From positions 200,990,017 to 201,054,016 of the forward strand of contig JARDYH010000004.1 of assembly GCA_029215795.1 (NCBI GenBank): DNA of 64,000 nucleotides. Direction: 5' to 3'. The notes under the pieces were generated by a model. That model had not been told where the DNA came from, did no database searches, and worked only from the letters and a program-made list of their open reading frames with translations. Source of the stretch: Anniella stebbinsi (lineage: Eukaryota > Chordata > Lepidosauria > Squamata > Anniellidae). How positions within the stretch are numbered: the first letter of the stretch is position 1; each line of letters begins with the position of its first letter. Of the stretch, positions 42,758 through 56,400 are shown piece by piece. The position numbers were made by a program, and so were the translations under genes.

Positions 42758-43217
42758 ACTAAGGTCCCACTAAAATCAATGGGCCAAGTGAATCATAACT
42801 TAAGACCCATTGATTTCAATGGGAACTAATTGCAACTAACTTAGTCTAAACCCAACACATTGTGCTGTTGTCACCAAGAAGCAGCTTGTAGGTGTGTATT
42901 GTTTAGCAACTGAGTTGTGTTTGTCCTAGGGTGTGTAACCAGACAATGATCCACACATTGCACCACATACTTTTACCTCGCAAGTGGCAAACTTCTCACA
43001 ACTTGGCAAGATGATACAGACAACCTAAAGACCTCAAGGTGAGGGAGATGACATCAGGGTAGTGTGGTTGTTTGTATAGGCTCCTACTATTGATGCAATT
43101 TTGTAGAAAGACTGACATTTTAACCATAGACCCCATCTTATGTGATTTTTCTTGATTTGAGTGGTCATCCCTGATCTTCTCTGACCCAGCTTGCACATAA
43201 TGAGAACCCAGAGCATG

Positions 43218-43275
43218 AATTGAATATGGGTTGTCGTTGACTCATGGGTTGTCGTTGACTCATGGGTTGTCATTA
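43218..43275. repeat. 18-bp tandem repeat (gggttgtcgttgactcat)
   Basis: Two full units and a partial third unit. They lie inside a larger repeat with many gggttgt/acaaccc motifs (43220-43490) that resembles the fold-back at 1-240. Confidence 0.65.
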
Positions 43276-44635
43276 ACGTACAAACCCTATACTATGGTTT
43301 AACTGTGGGTTGTTTACCATGAACAAGCTAGAGTTCACAACCCAACAACAAACAATGGCTTCTCTTCCTGGGTTGTCGTGGCTAACAATCCATACTTAAA
43401 ATATAGTGCAGGGTTTGCATGTAGCAACAGCTTACAATTCAACAACAACCCATACTCAACGCATACTTTGGGTTGTCATTATATGAGAACCAGGCCTCTG
43501 GGTTAGTTTTGTCTGGATCATCCATCCATCCATCACCAGCACAATCACTACTGTCCTGCTGTCCTCATCATGATGATCATCAGCCACACCTTCCCTCTTT
43601 CTCTCAGACACATATTTCGCACCAGGATGCTTTTGCTTTGTAACTTCTGGGCATCAACACCTGAAAATCATTAGGCAGCAGCCAATCCTCCTGCAACCAT
43701 ATCAATTAAATAAAATTTACCACTCATGAATCTAGATAGCTACTGGATTGGATCCCAGGAGTGTAAGGTTCAGTGCCAGAAAGAAAGAGAGAAAGATGTG
43801 TGAAAAGCGAATTAGTGAAATTAGGTTAGCCTGGTAACCCCCCCTCTCACCACCACCTTTTGAGCCTTGGGCTGGAAGTGATCCGATCTATTGTTTCCCA
43901 CCCTAGCAGGGGGTTTATTGTGTGATAAATAATTCTCTCCCCACACCCTTTAAAAGTGCATATTTGCATAATCACTGCTTTGATGTGGCCAACAATCTAA
44001 GGCTGGGACCCCCAAATCTTCCTATTGGTCAGAAGGGACAAAACAAGAGCCAATTTTTCACCACCGTGACAGTGTGTGAGGCTGTGTGTCAGGACCAGCT
44101 TTACATTCTGTGGTTAAAAAAGACCATCTCTTTTAATGATTAAACTCAGGGAATGCTAAAGGGGAGTGATGAGGGGGGCGGGAGTGGCATATCTCTTTCT
44201 CATTAAGAGCTAGGCTGAGATATGATAGTCCTCCACAGTCTCACTCTTCAATGGACCCTTACTTAAAAGGGACTTGACGTGGGTATCTGTATATCCTGCA
44301 GGAGGCCAAAACAGATCCATTCATTAATGAAGCTATTAACAGTTTTGGGTACAACCCAGTGTATATCTAAGCACACCTAAACCCTATGAAATGGAATTTA
44401 AGCACTGTGTCCTTGATCATGCATCCAATGAAGTAGACTCAGGTCCATTATATTTGTCAGTCTTTAAGGTGCCACAAGATTCCTTGTTGTTTGTATTCTG
44501 GGTCATGTCTTTTGTATGTGGGGGGGGGATTTCTTCTGTCAGAAATAGTGGCAGAACATACAAGATCCCACATCACTGTGATTTCTTAGTCGCTAAGATG
44601 TAGAGTCTATAGGTTGATTTCAGTGGTTTAATTTG

Positions 44636-44762
44636 TGTTTTTGGTTTATTTGTTTTTATGTTATGTTTTAATTATGTTTTTGTTTTAGCTTCAGTTTTAT
44701 AATTGTTAACCACCCTGAGTGTCATTTTTGGTGGAAAGGCAGGATATAAATTTAATAAACTT
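44636..44762 (+). repeat. Retroelement 3' tail
   Basis: Contains gttaaccaccctgagtg and aggcaggatataaattt followed by aataaac, the same tail type as 45440-45515 (ctgcccagagagcttcggct, then aataaataaaataaag). Confidence 0.5.
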
Positions 44763-45434
44763 TCATAAGCAACAACCAACCTTAATCAAATGCATAAAAA
44801 GAAAGTACTAAAGGTTTTTCTTTGACGCAAATGTCTGGTAGGTTTTGTTTGTTATCTGTCACTGAAGTGAAACAGCCCTCTTCAGGATCTTCACTATGGT
44901 TTCTTCCCTAAGGTTTTGCAATGTGTAACATTAGTTAAATGAAATGGATTAATATTAGATAACAAACTAGTTAAGAGCCAGATTAATAAAAGTTTAAAAT
45001 AGATTTCATCAATTAGCAGTAAGAGTTCATTTCAAATAATGCAAAACTCACTTTGAAGAGTGGGCAAGCAAAGCGAGATACAAGACTGATTTAATTTATA
45101 TTCCTACCTGATCTTGTATTATAATGAGTTTATGTAGTACTGTTGAAAGCACTTCATCTACATTATAAAAGTAATCAGTATAAGAAGAACCCTGTAAGAT
45201 AGGTCAATATTGTCATTTCCAATAATCAGAGGGAGGAGCTGAGGGACATGCCAACTTCAGGTTTAGGGGGATGGGTCTTTTTGGTCAAGAAGATGCCCAC
45301 AATGGACCCTTACCACTGCCACCACTGTCCATTGGCTTGCCTTCTTCCCGTGGGCTCAATAAATATGTATGTATATATTATGTGTATATTGTATGTTTTT
45401 GCTGATTTAATTTTTGTATATTGTTTTTAATTGT

Positions 45435-45515
45435 TTTAATCTTATGTAAACTGCCCAGAGAGCTTCGGCTATGGGGCAGTATGCAAGTAATAAAATAAAT
45501 AAAATAAAGAAATAA
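45435..45515 (+). repeat. Retroelement 3' tail with (AAAT)n
   Basis: Reads taaactgcccagagagcttc, ggggcagtatgcaagtaata, then AAAT-type units. Common ending of squamate LINE/SINE copies. Confidence 0.55.
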
Positions 45516-46156
45516 ATCTGCACAACTGCCTAGAGACCGCAAGGTGAGTAGAAGATGCTGTTCCACTGATCACTGCTTGCATGCTTGGAGCAGACAAGTG
45601 AACAGGCAGCAGCAGAGCAACAGCAGTGCCAGAAGGCACTGAATGTGTGAGTGTTTGTGTGTGTGTCAGTAATGGGGGCCCCTGCAGAGGGGTGAACCAT
45701 AGCAGATGCCCAATAATGCTAACCCCTGACTATGTCAACGTAGCTGAGGCTAAGAGATGGTGACTTACCTAGGCCACCTAGTAAGTTTATGGATGAAATA
45801 ATGTTTGAACAAGGAACTCCATGGGTTACAAGCAACTGGGTTACACAAGAGTGGTGGGGGAAATGTCTGTTTTGTTACTGACTGTAAACATAATGGCTGC
45901 AATACAGCAGACAGTTGAGTGTGCTTAAGCCAAATGGACTTCAGTGGGGCTTCAGCCTTCTCTTGGAATATAAAGTGTTTGATATAGTGCTGTAATGAAA
46001 ATTTTGACCGTTCCATTTTTGGCATTTCGGGGGGGGGGGGAATGAAAACTTGAGTGAAAGAGGCTGGAAGAAGTAAGAATTTCAGAGAATTTTATCCTTG
46101 AGGAGGGGGAGAGGGTTTTCACATACCTTTTTAAACGTAGCCAGTTGTTGAGAGGT

Positions 46157-46221
46157 TTTCTCTTTCTTTCTTTCTTTCTTTCTTTCTTTTTTTTCTTTCT
46201 TTTTCTTCTTTCTTTCTTTCT
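46157..46221. repeat. (TTTC)n microsatellite
   Basis: Tetranucleotide run with one interruption of pure T. Pyrimidine-only on the + strand. Confidence 0.9.
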
Positions 46222-46300
46222 ACACCCCCGGCATTTTCAAGAGCCCAGGAGTTCTTCTCGAATGCTTATTGGAGAGGGTGAGGACACATGGTTTCCAATA

Positions 46301-46620
46301 TAGGGTGACCAGATAAAATCCAGGTCAGGGCTCATGTAACTTTAACAATTGTAGAGAAAAGGGAATTTCAGCCAGTGTCATTTGTATGCAATTAGTTCCT
46401 GGTGAAATTCCCTCTTCATCACAACTGTTAAAGTTGCAGGGGTCCTGCCTTCTTTTGTATATGGTCACTCTAGTATAGTGCCTGCACCTTTAACTGTTGT
46501 GATGAAGAGGGAATTTCATCAGGAACTAATTGCATACAAATGACACTGGCTGAAATTCCCTTTTCTCTACAACTGTTAAAGTTACATGAGCCCTGACTTG
46601 GATTTTATCTGGTCAGCCTA
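46301..46620. mobile_element. 320-bp full-length palindromic MITE (TAGGGTGACC family)
   Basis: Begins tagggtgaccagataaaatc and ends gattttatctggtcagccta. Halves pair through most of the length (ctttaacaattgtagag with ctctacaactgttaaag; ttagttcctggtgaaatt with aatttcatcaggaactaa). Same family as 30120-30420 but with a different stretch just inside the ends. Confidence 0.8.
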
Positions 46621-46644
46621 CCCTGACTTCACTCAGCTAAACAG

Positions 46645-46776
46645 GGATGGGCAACTTGTGGCCCTCCAGAAGTTTTGGGTCAAAACTCCCATCAGCCCTA
46701 GCCAGCATAGCCTATGTTGAAGGATGATGGAAGTTATAGGGCCAAAACATCTAGAAGGCAAAAGTTGTCCACCCCT
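46645..46776. mobile_element. Short palindromic MITE (gatgggcaacttgtg family)
   Basis: Starts gggatgggcaacttgtggcc, ends aaaagttgtccacccct; central catcagccctagccagcata. It begins only 25 bp after the preceding MITE. Confidence 0.75.
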
Positions 46777-47753
46777 AGCTAAAAACAACTGAAGTCAGAA
46801 GCCTTTTGTTCCTGCCACTCATAAGTCCTTCATTGCAAGGGGTGCCCCATAATTGGCAACACCAGTTTTACCGCTCTCCAGTAGGGATGTCAGAAAAGTC
46901 CACAACAGATTAAAATTTGTTTGGATTTCTATGAAGTTGACCTACGAATTCTGCAGTGGACCATCTTTTTTGAAGTCACATGGATTCCACAGACTTGTAG
47001 ACCAGTTTTCATTTTCAGGGGATTTGTACTAATTCTCATTAGTGCTAATGCATTTATGCAAATGTGCTATTTAAAACCAACTAATATGCTTTAGTGCATT
47101 TGCACAAGTGTGGATTCGTGCTAAATGTGAATAAGCACAAGTAGAACAAAATTCTGGTTAAAAGAATCCAATTCTGTCAACAAGCGGACAACTGAGTGTA
47201 AGTTTCCTCACAATCTGTGAAATACAGTTGGAACAGATTCAACAAAATCTGTACATCCCTAGATCCAGTGAAGGGGAGTCGGCCAGATTTTACATAGCCA
47301 ATGAAGATAGGTTGGATCTTTTCAAACGAGTACTAGAAGTGATGGATATTCTCCACATGTCTCGCTTCTGCCAGTACATAAAGCTTGGTCTATGCATTAT
47401 TTACTCTTAATTTAAATTACTTTGACCCTGTTTTTCAGTTAAGCAATTTCTAATTAGCTTATAATAAACATTAAAATAGCAAGATAATAATTTCAAACAA
47501 GTGATGTAGGGCCAAACTAAATGTTTGCTAATTACACATAGTGTAGCTATGACTGACAGTTTTATTTACTTTTGTATAAGCACATGGCCCTAATCTGGAT
47601 CGGGATTATGACACTCTGTACAGGATGGTGGTTAAACCTTCCTCCTCCACCTATTTTCTCTACTGAAATTCCACCTACCTTCAGGAGGGTTAAAACAAAG
47701 GGTTAAAACAATGGGTTAAAACAAACTTCATTGGCATCAATTTCAGGGGAAAA

Positions 47754-47778
47754 GTGTGTGTGTGTGTGTGTGTGTGTA
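47754..47778. repeat. (GT)n microsatellite
   Basis: Uninterrupted GT run. Confidence 0.9.
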
Positions 47779-47959
47779 GAAGGTTTAGGCTCCTCTCCCA
47801 GAGTGCTGTCGTCCCAATTTGAATCAGGGCAATGTATGCTTAAACAAAGATCAATAAATCTATCATGCATAGATATACTATGCGTGATTAGCAGACTGTT
47901 TAGTTTGACAACTATAATGGGATGAACCCAGACTAAGAAAGCATGGTTTAGTCTCATTG

Positions 47960-48068
47960 GCCCCATTCAGAAGACACCTTAAACCATGGCTTTAACCATG
48001 GTGAATAAGGCAAAAAGCCTTATTCACCGTGATTAAAGCCGTGGTTTAAGGTGTCTTTTGAATGGGGC
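47960..48068. mobile_element. Near-perfect 109-bp hairpin MITE
   Basis: gccccattcagaagacacct on the left pairs with aggtgtcttttgaatggggc on the right, and the centre is gaataaggcaaaaagcctta. Almost the whole element folds into one hairpin. A second copy is at 51221-51331. Confidence 0.8.
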
Positions 48069-51000
48069 TATTGAAATATATTGGGTTGTAAGTTAGTCAT
48101 GACTATCTTGCACCATTGGTTTCAATGGGCCTAAAGGATGTCTAATATAGTCTAGATCCAAGCCACAATATAATACAAAGCAGAAGAAAAACAGAAACCA
48201 TAATTATCTAGACAAAAACAACCATAAATAAACAAACAACAAAATTACAGTTCATGAAACTTTTTTCACCTGGTGACTTAGGGCTCAAGTGGATGAGTGG
48301 TTAGGAGTATTTCTTGCTCTTTCCAAGATGGCAGATGGTTTATGGGTCCAATATCATCAGAAATCCTACTGCTATCCTGGAAGTACCACCTTGGGGACAT
48401 GTGACCCTTCTATGAACATCTCCCTTCCACACTGAATCAATAGGAAGATGTTTTAAAGCCCTGGAACATATGGGTGGAAATGGACGGATCTTGGTAGAAA
48501 CATGCAACCCCTCTTCAATTCTGCCCTATCAGCATCAACTAACTGGAAGCAGTTTTGAGGCTGAGGAACATTCTCTTCCCAGCCAATCAAAACAGTAGCA
48601 GCCAGTTTTGGTATAGCAACCTCATTTTTGTTTGCTCAGACACGTTTTGAGGAGAGGAAATGTCCCCTCACCAGTAGTGAGACAGTAACTCAAGAAGTGC
48701 TATATCAGCACTAGTTCTGGTGAGGCATGGATTGCCAGATGCGATTTCAGCAGAGAACCCTTGAATGTAGGTAAACCACTTAGAGGTTACATGTGAATCT
48801 GAGAGGAGGCACATATAAATAGAGTGCAGGTTTGTATTTAATTGAAATGCATTATTACTTTCTCTATTTTTAATGCTGTAAAGATGGATGAAACTCATGG
48901 TTCCCTACATCCTTTGGAAACCAGATTTCAGTGGGAAACCTTTGAGGGTTGTGGAATGACAGGTACAGTTGCCAACCAAAACATCCCAAAGCCCATAAAT
49001 TACCCACCTTTGTTGTAGGGCATATAAAGCTCAAGTCACTTTTTGCTCCATCATTTCTCATGATACAAATAGAAAACCTATATTGGCCAGAATATATATT
49101 TGGTTCACAGACCAAATGGCAAAGCATTGTGTAGCACCTTATTGAATTTATTATGGCATAGGTTTTGAGCAGAATCCATTTCATCAGCTGCAGGTTTCCA
49201 TGTGTCTTTTTTCTGCTTCCTATTTGACATTCATAATATCAACACATTGTACCAATTGTCTCAAAGGCGCTTCTTAGTTTCCTGAGTGAAAGTGTGTCCA
49301 GCCTTTTCAGGTTTGCAGCAGTCCCTGCCCGACAAGAACGTTGATGTGGGGTCGGTTGTGTGAAAGGGAATATAAACAGACAACTGCCCATTCAAAGTAA
49401 GTGTGGAAAAATAGGGGCTGCTTGTTTCCATAGCAGCTCTTTGCCATAAAAGCTTAATTTCTCCTAACAAAGAGGTCATCTTCCCTTGAAAACATCTTTA
49501 TGATCCCTTTGTGTATTGTGCTTTTGGCATAAAAGCTTCTCCCCACTGTCAAAGCTCAACTGGCAGTTGTGTGTCTCTCAAGGGGGTTTATTGCCCTCCT
49601 TGGCATAAGAATAGCATGGAGAAGCCAAACGAAGTGCCAGCGTGACAAAGGCCTAGCCCCAAGGGCCTGTGTTTGCTTTCTTTCGGGTAATGCATACATC
49701 TTGGAGCATATCAAATTAAAAAGAGTGTTCCTGACACACAACCATAATTTGGCTGTGTAATCTTAAACAATGGTATTTTCCCCACCCCTTTAGACAAATG
49801 ACTCACAACAAAGCCAGGAGCTGCATGGATAGTTATAGTTGTTGATCAGCCATTCCTCCCCTCCATTTTCTGTTACTGATCACAAAATAAAATAAAATAT
49901 ACCATGCCAAACATCAGACTCAGAGAAATACAAATCTTCAGTCCACTTAAGTTTGTGATTCTACAAAGAAATAAACAATAAAGCCCCAGAAAGAATGGAG
50001 ATTTTGTGATATAATTTCTGTAAAGAGCATACTTTCAAACTTGGTAAAACTTCATATCTGACTATTGGTGGATTCCACTTAAAAATGGTTTAAAAGACAA
50101 TGATACTCTAAAAGCTCTGCAAATTTACTTAGAAGTAACCCCCACTGCGCTGGTGGAAGTGAACATCCATACCCTCTTTCTCCCCTGCATGGCAACCCTT
50201 CCAGTCCCCCCCAAAATGCTATACAGAGGATTGGGGGACCCTGCTAAATGGAGTAGGCAGTGGGGGAAAGAAAGATCCCTCAAAATCAGGCATAGGCAAT
50301 TTCCATGAGTGGAGCTCTGCTCAGTGAAGGTGTCTCCATCTGATTCTTGGAGATTTTCTTTCCTCCTGTATCACATTTTACCCAGTGTCATATTAAGACA
50401 TGTTGAGGCCCATAAAAATAAAGCGAAATAAGTGTATTATATTATAATAGGAACGGTAATTAAAAATTATCACCCAATGTTAAGGGATGCTTGTAGTCAA
50501 CCAGTGTTAGATAGCCTTCACAGAAGATGAGTATACAAGTACTAATAAAGTAAGCTGATTTGATTTTTTTCTAAACTGGATCTAGTTTTCAGTTATTGCT
50601 CCAATACTAAATACTGTGTTGTCATGCTTTCTCTATATAAGGCAACTCTGCTGTAAGTCACACCAGACTTTCCAACATATTTAAGCCAAAGTGATTTCAT
50701 TTTAGTTACATCTTAGTTATTCATAATATGAGGCCCTAAACCATGGTTTACTTGGCTTGTTCTTAAATCTGGCACTGGTCTTACCCCATTCAGCAGGGTC
50801 CCTTGACTTTCTGTATAGCATTTTCAGGGGCTGGAGAGGCTGGGAAGAAGATTGCAGAGAAGTCTGCTTCTACCAGCCCAGTTGCCCACACGCCTAAATC
50901 TGGATCCAGCCCTATGTGGCATAATCCCAAGCAGCCTAAGTATTCATTTAATATAAGTATTGTTATATGTTTACTTTCAGATTTCTGTGAGTAGGACTCT

Positions 51001-51220
51001 CACTGCATGGTTGGCTTATGGCAATATCTGAGTAGAGTTTTGTACTCGACAAAGGAATGTTAACAGCCCAGGATGTTCTGATGATGAGTCTCTATGGGAG
51101 CTCATTGTTAGATTATTGTTTCTTGATAAATGATCACTCTTGAATATTCAGAGTAAGAAAAACTGACCATAGAAGGAAATAGGGAACATAGCTCCCCCAG
51201 CTAAGAATGATGTCATCTAG

Positions 51221-51331
51221 GGCCCCATTCAGAAGACACCTTAAACACGGCTTTCACCACAGTGAATAAGGCTTTTTGCCTTATTCACCATGGTTAAAGC
51301 CATGGTTCAAGGTGTCTTCTGAACAGGGCCT
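51221..51331. mobile_element. Near-perfect 111-bp hairpin MITE, second copy
   Basis: Starts ggccccattcagaagacacc and ends gtgtcttctgaacagggcc, with the same gaataaggctttttgcctta centre in the other orientation. Confidence 0.8.
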
Positions 51332-52561
51332 AGGTGTGTTGTGTGTAAGAGAGAGATAGACCAGAATTACACAGTCATGGAGGGGGAAATAAGCCATGGT
51401 GGCTTACTTCCCCACCACATGTGCCTGTCATATGCTGGGGGATTTGCATAATTACCCTTGCTGACACAGCTTGCCATATCATGCGAACCTGGCAAGGGTA
51501 GCTTGTTGCCGTGGCTCATAAGCCATCCATAAACCATGAGCAGTTTTAGGGTTACCACTACACCTCTGCCTTCATTCCGATTGATCACGATGGGAGGGAA
51601 TTCACCTTGCCAGCTCCTGGGCTGGCATAGTTTGGAGCTCTGATGGGTGAATGGAGGAGTTTAGGATCCTGCAGGACCACAGCCTCCCCAGATATGCCTT
51701 TGAACACCCTGATTTGGTCCCCACTCCTGGTGGCAGAACTTTTCACTGCTCCACTGGGGATCTCCTGTGGTGGATGTGCCCTCCATCTTTGCTGGCAGAG
51801 TGGTGCTTCACCCACATCCTAGGGCCCCTCAGCTACCCTGCTGAGAAGCACAGAATTGCTCCCTAAATCAACAGCCTAAATGCATACATCAAATAATACC
51901 TTATGACAATTAGAAATTGGAAAATAATTTGAGGCACATTCCACATAATATAAATGCTAAACATGTATACTCAGAATTGAGTTCAATGAGACTTACTCCC
52001 AGGTAGCTATGTATATTATTGCATATTAATGGAGTGCTCTTGCTCAGAGTTCCAGTCTGTCATTCCCTCCAAGCACGGCGTTCCATTCCACCCCTCTCCC
52101 ATGTTTCATTTTTCTTTTCCATCTATCACTCTACAGTCAACAGCACCAGCTTGTATACAATCCAGTTGGCACTCACTGCTAGAGTTTGCCATTAGAAGGA
52201 GTGGGTGATGATGCATCTTTTCACCTTTTTATCCTTGCCTCTCCCAATCTCTCCTCCCACTGTTGATTTGCCACTCTGACCTCCCCACTCTTGTCTGTTG
52301 TTTCCCTACCTTTGTCAACATTTAGACTGTAAACTTCTTGTGGCAGGGACCTGTCTTCTTTTCTTTTCCTTTCTGCATGTCAAAATATTCCTAATTCACA
52401 CAGCGGAGCTGCTAAACATTACAGTTTACATATGCATGTAAACTGCATTACAGGTGCCAGTCCCTGTTCATAGAAATGATACAGTAGGTAAGTTATTTGA
52501 TGGCCACCACACTGCCACAGTAATGTATGAGCACCACTACTTGATCATCTCTGAACCCATT

Positions 52562-52675
52562 TAGGACCTATTCAGATAACACGCTAAGCCATGGTTAGGC
52601 CGCTAACCCTTTTGCTGCAAATGGTTAGTAGGTGTGTTTAAACCATGGTTATGTAGCCATCATGGTAAGTATTCT
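52562..52675. mobile_element. Partial hAT-like MITE (CTAAGCCATGG family)
   Basis: Contains ttcagataacacgctaagcc, gctaacccttttgctgcaaa and ttaaaccatggtta, matching parts of 11782-11990. Only one terminus is clear. Confidence 0.6.
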
Positions 52676-55522
52676 CTGTACAGATTCCTCCTCCCCCACC
52701 ACCATGCCTCCTGTACTCCCTCCAATTCCTAGGGTTTTGTGAGAAGAGGGAATTCATGATAAACTATTTCTCTTTTGTTGTTTCAGAACTTTCAGAATTG
52801 GCAGATGAAACGAAGTATGCAAGATTAAGGGTGCAATCCGAAACACTCTTACTTGAGAGCAAGTTCCAATGCACGTAGAGGAATTGCCATGAACACACCT
52901 GCTTAGGGCTGACCTGTGCTGTCTCTAGAAAGGCAATGCCTGCATTGTTCCATCTACAAGGAGGTAGTGCTTGCTGTACGTCAATAGTCATTCTCCATTT
53001 GTATGCATGACAGAAATGTGTATAATGCCAGCTCCATTCAAGCCAACTGAGCGTTCCTCTAGCGCTTATTTCTGCCTCTTGTTTCTGAAATAGTTGATGA
53101 TCTTCTGCCACACATGTAACCGAAGCCTTCACTTGAGGGTGTCAACAGGCCTTCTGTTTCACTTGACTGAAGTAATCAGATAAACTCAGCGTGAAGGAAT
53201 AAAACGGAGCTCAAATAAGGGCTGGAAGATAAGCCTGTGTTTTCTAGGCAAGTGCTGAAGGCTTACTGGGAAGACATTGACTCCATGGCAGGAAGCTCAG
53301 GACAGCTGCACTCAACAACACAAACAGTTGAACGACAGAAAGGAACTGCGTCCGCCTAATCTTATTTTCATAGGTATGAACAATATTATGGAGAGTCAGA
53401 TGCTCTTTTTTTGACCAGTCAAGACACCCGGTGCTGAAATAATACACTTTTGCTTGCAAGGGTTCCTTTAAAATGTATGAGCAAAAGCAAACTTTATTCC
53501 TACTCTCAGAGTAGTCATTTTTCAATACAGTTCACAAGCAGTAAGTGACCAAAAGTGTCTCTAAATAGCTTTCAATTCGAAGGAAATGTCTGAATGTGAA
53601 TGAAAATGTGTCCCAAATGCTCGATTTGCATCAAAGATGAATCTGACTTGGCTTCTTCTATGAGGAAATTTAAGCCATGACTGTTTTTTCCTGCCTGGTT
53701 TCATATTTTGTTTTAAAATGCCCACCAAACAACTCACGATATGTGAACTGTTTGTATTACAGGCAAACTAGCTTAGACAACAGTCTCCCTGAGTGGTGTG
53801 AAAGAATGTCTGAACAGGAAGGCTTGAAGAGCTGGCACATTATTCCAGTTTTGGGGTCTGTCTAAATGTTCAGGAAGCCCCGAGGTGGCTCCACAGTGGA
53901 GTTGCACTGATTATATGATGCAGCCGCCACCTTGAAGCCATCGCGGGGCTTTCCAGCAGGGCTTTCCAACTTTTCAGGATGGAGCGAGGTGAACACGGCC
54001 CTTCAGCCATCTAATCTCACTCCATCCTCGATGCGGAGGTGTGGCGGGGCGGATGGTGACCCCTGATTGGAAACCCTATGCTTTTGCTGCAGCATTGGGA
54101 TTACCTGGCTCCACCCCGAAGCAGCAAAAGCGTGGGGGTTAGCATATCATGGTGGCAACCCACTGCTGTATAGGCAGCCCCTTTGTCTGAGCAATTCAAT
54201 TAATTCCCAACCATAATTCATAAAGTCTTGTACTGCTGTAACTATCGATTATTGTTGTCTATTGCCTATTTATCTTGTATTTAGATAGAGTGCTGCAGCC
54301 TCCATTTATGACAGATAAAAGTAATAATTCTTACCATTTATAGAGTGCATTATGAATATTCACAGCAAACTGCATGCAATAATAATACTTAAAAGTCTTA
54401 ACAAGTAACTCTACAAGTAAGGCTGCTATTATTAAGCCATTACCACCAACATGCCTGAGGGACACCCCCTGCCCCCCCCCCATTCATCATATGTGAGAAG
54501 GGGCTCTACATATTTATTGATGTTTTGAGTACAGTTCCTCTATGTGAGGGTGGATCCTGGCCCAATGAGAGTCCCCCATCACCCGAAGGAGCTCTGTGTG
54601 CATACATTGGTATGTAGATAGGGTCCTTTCTCACGTGTGCCAAACATATGGACAGTGGTGCATTAGGGCTACTCATAGTTCTTAGTCTCTGTGTGAACTG
54701 CTATAGTGCCGTGCCCAAGGCCACCAAGATCATGACAGGGGTGATATTTGACCAGGCGGTAACTATTCCATCAATCTGAAGCAGGGCCATTCCATCAGCT
54801 CTGCTGAAAGACCAGCTCCACCAGGCTCCTCCATCAACTGTCACCAGGCAGCAGCCATTCCATCAAGATGCAGCAGAGGGAGATGAGATGTAAAGCACAG
54901 CCATTCCATCAGCTCCACTGAAAGACTAAATTCAAAATGCCCCACCTCTCCCTGAACTATTTCCATTCCAGCGGGTCATTATAAGGGTTACTATTTAACT
55001 TTAGGGATTGGTGTCTAAGTTTGCTTTCCCTTCTCTTCATTCCCTTGGCTTTTTCATTCCTAGTTGTCTACTAGATTGTAAGCCTGTGGGTAGAGACTGT
55101 CTTGCTTTTATTGATCATATGTAAGTCACTCTAGGAGCTGTTTCAGTGGAAGAGTGGAGTAGAAATGCTTTAAACAAACACATAATTTGAGCTGAGGACT
55201 TTATAGTTCAAAGAGCAGTCCCTTAGTCATTATATTACACTAGCTCTTGAAAGGTGAAGTAGTCTTTGACTCCAACAGTACCCAGCTTTTATTCACTATA
55301 TGCAGCTCTAATCACGCCCAAGTAGCTATGCTAAGATGTTTTAAACAAAGTTCTACTAAGAGTGAATGGCTTCCCCAATATAATAGCATATTACACAAAT
55401 GACTCTTGGGGTACAATCCATCAGGAAGTTCTCTGTGCAAGTCCCATTGAAATGAATGGTAACTGTGCAAGAGAACTGCTGATGAACGGTGACTTTGTCC
55501 CATATAATTCATTTTTCACATG

Positions 55523-55878
55523 GGGTGCCTCTACAAGAGGCATTTAAAGCTCTTTCAAGGCGCATTAAAAAAATTACCTCTACAAGAACGGAGCGCAAAT
55601 CGGGCGTAGAGGCGCGTTATCTACCCGATTATGCGCATTATTGAATGCGCGTGAAATCGCGAGTTTTATTTTGCTCCATCCGTTAAAGCGCATGTTGACT
55701 GTGTGAACAAGCGCTTATGCACATTAACTACTTGTAAAGTGCATTTTGGACATCTGTTAATGTGCTTCGCCGCCTCTCGCTGCCTCTCGTGCAGAGGGAT
55801 TAGGCGTAAATGCGCTTCTGCGATTATGCGCATAATCGCCTAACCAGGCGCAAAAGCGAATCCTTGTAGAGGGGACCC
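55523..55878. mobile_element. CpG-rich MITE with ~15-bp terminal inverted repeats
   Basis: The left end gggtgcctctacaag is mirrored by cttgtagaggggaccc on the right. The interior is full of GCGC, TTATGCGCA and similar repeated motifs, unusual in this AT-rich neighbourhood. Little CpG decay suggests youth or absence of methylation. Confidence 0.6.
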
Positions 55879-56124
55879 ATGATGTTATTGGGTATTAAAA
55901 TCCAAATATATAACAAAATATAATGGTAGTACTATTATGGTGCTCCAGTGGGAGGGGGAAAATGAATAATCAATCCATCTGACATGTCAGACAGTCATAC
56001 ATTTGTGATAAAGTTTTTTTTAGTTAATCTTTCTGAATCATTTTAATTATGGAGATGATCTTGTTTGGGTCATTTCTCCTTTGGCTGTTGAGAATTGCTT
56101 CACATTGTCTGTGCCCGGGACTTC

Positions 56125-56400
56125 AGATAAGAACATAAGAAGAGCCATGCTGGATCAGACCAAGGTTCCATCTAGTCCAGCACTCTGTTTACATAGTGGT
56201 CAACTAGCCGTTGGCCAGGGACCAACAAAGCAGGACACAGTGCAACAGCACCCTCCCACCCATATTCCCCAGCAACTGGTGTTTATAGGCTTACTGCCTC
56301 TGTCACTGAAGGTAGCACCTAGCCATCAGGACTAGTAGTCATTGATTGTCTTCCCCTTCAGGAATTTATCCAACCCCCCCCTTTAAAGCCATTCTTGTGA
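56125..56400 (-). repeat. CR1-type LINE 3' end, minus orientation
   Basis: Reads agaacataagaagagccatg, ccatctagtccagcactctg, tattccccagcaactggtgt and caggactagtagtcattgat. Same family as 42345-42600. Confidence 0.65.

Noticed and set aside
43034..43273. Minus-strand frame with repeated ESTTTH
   Set aside because: The repeat comes from an 18-bp tandem within a dispersed repeat, not from a real protein.
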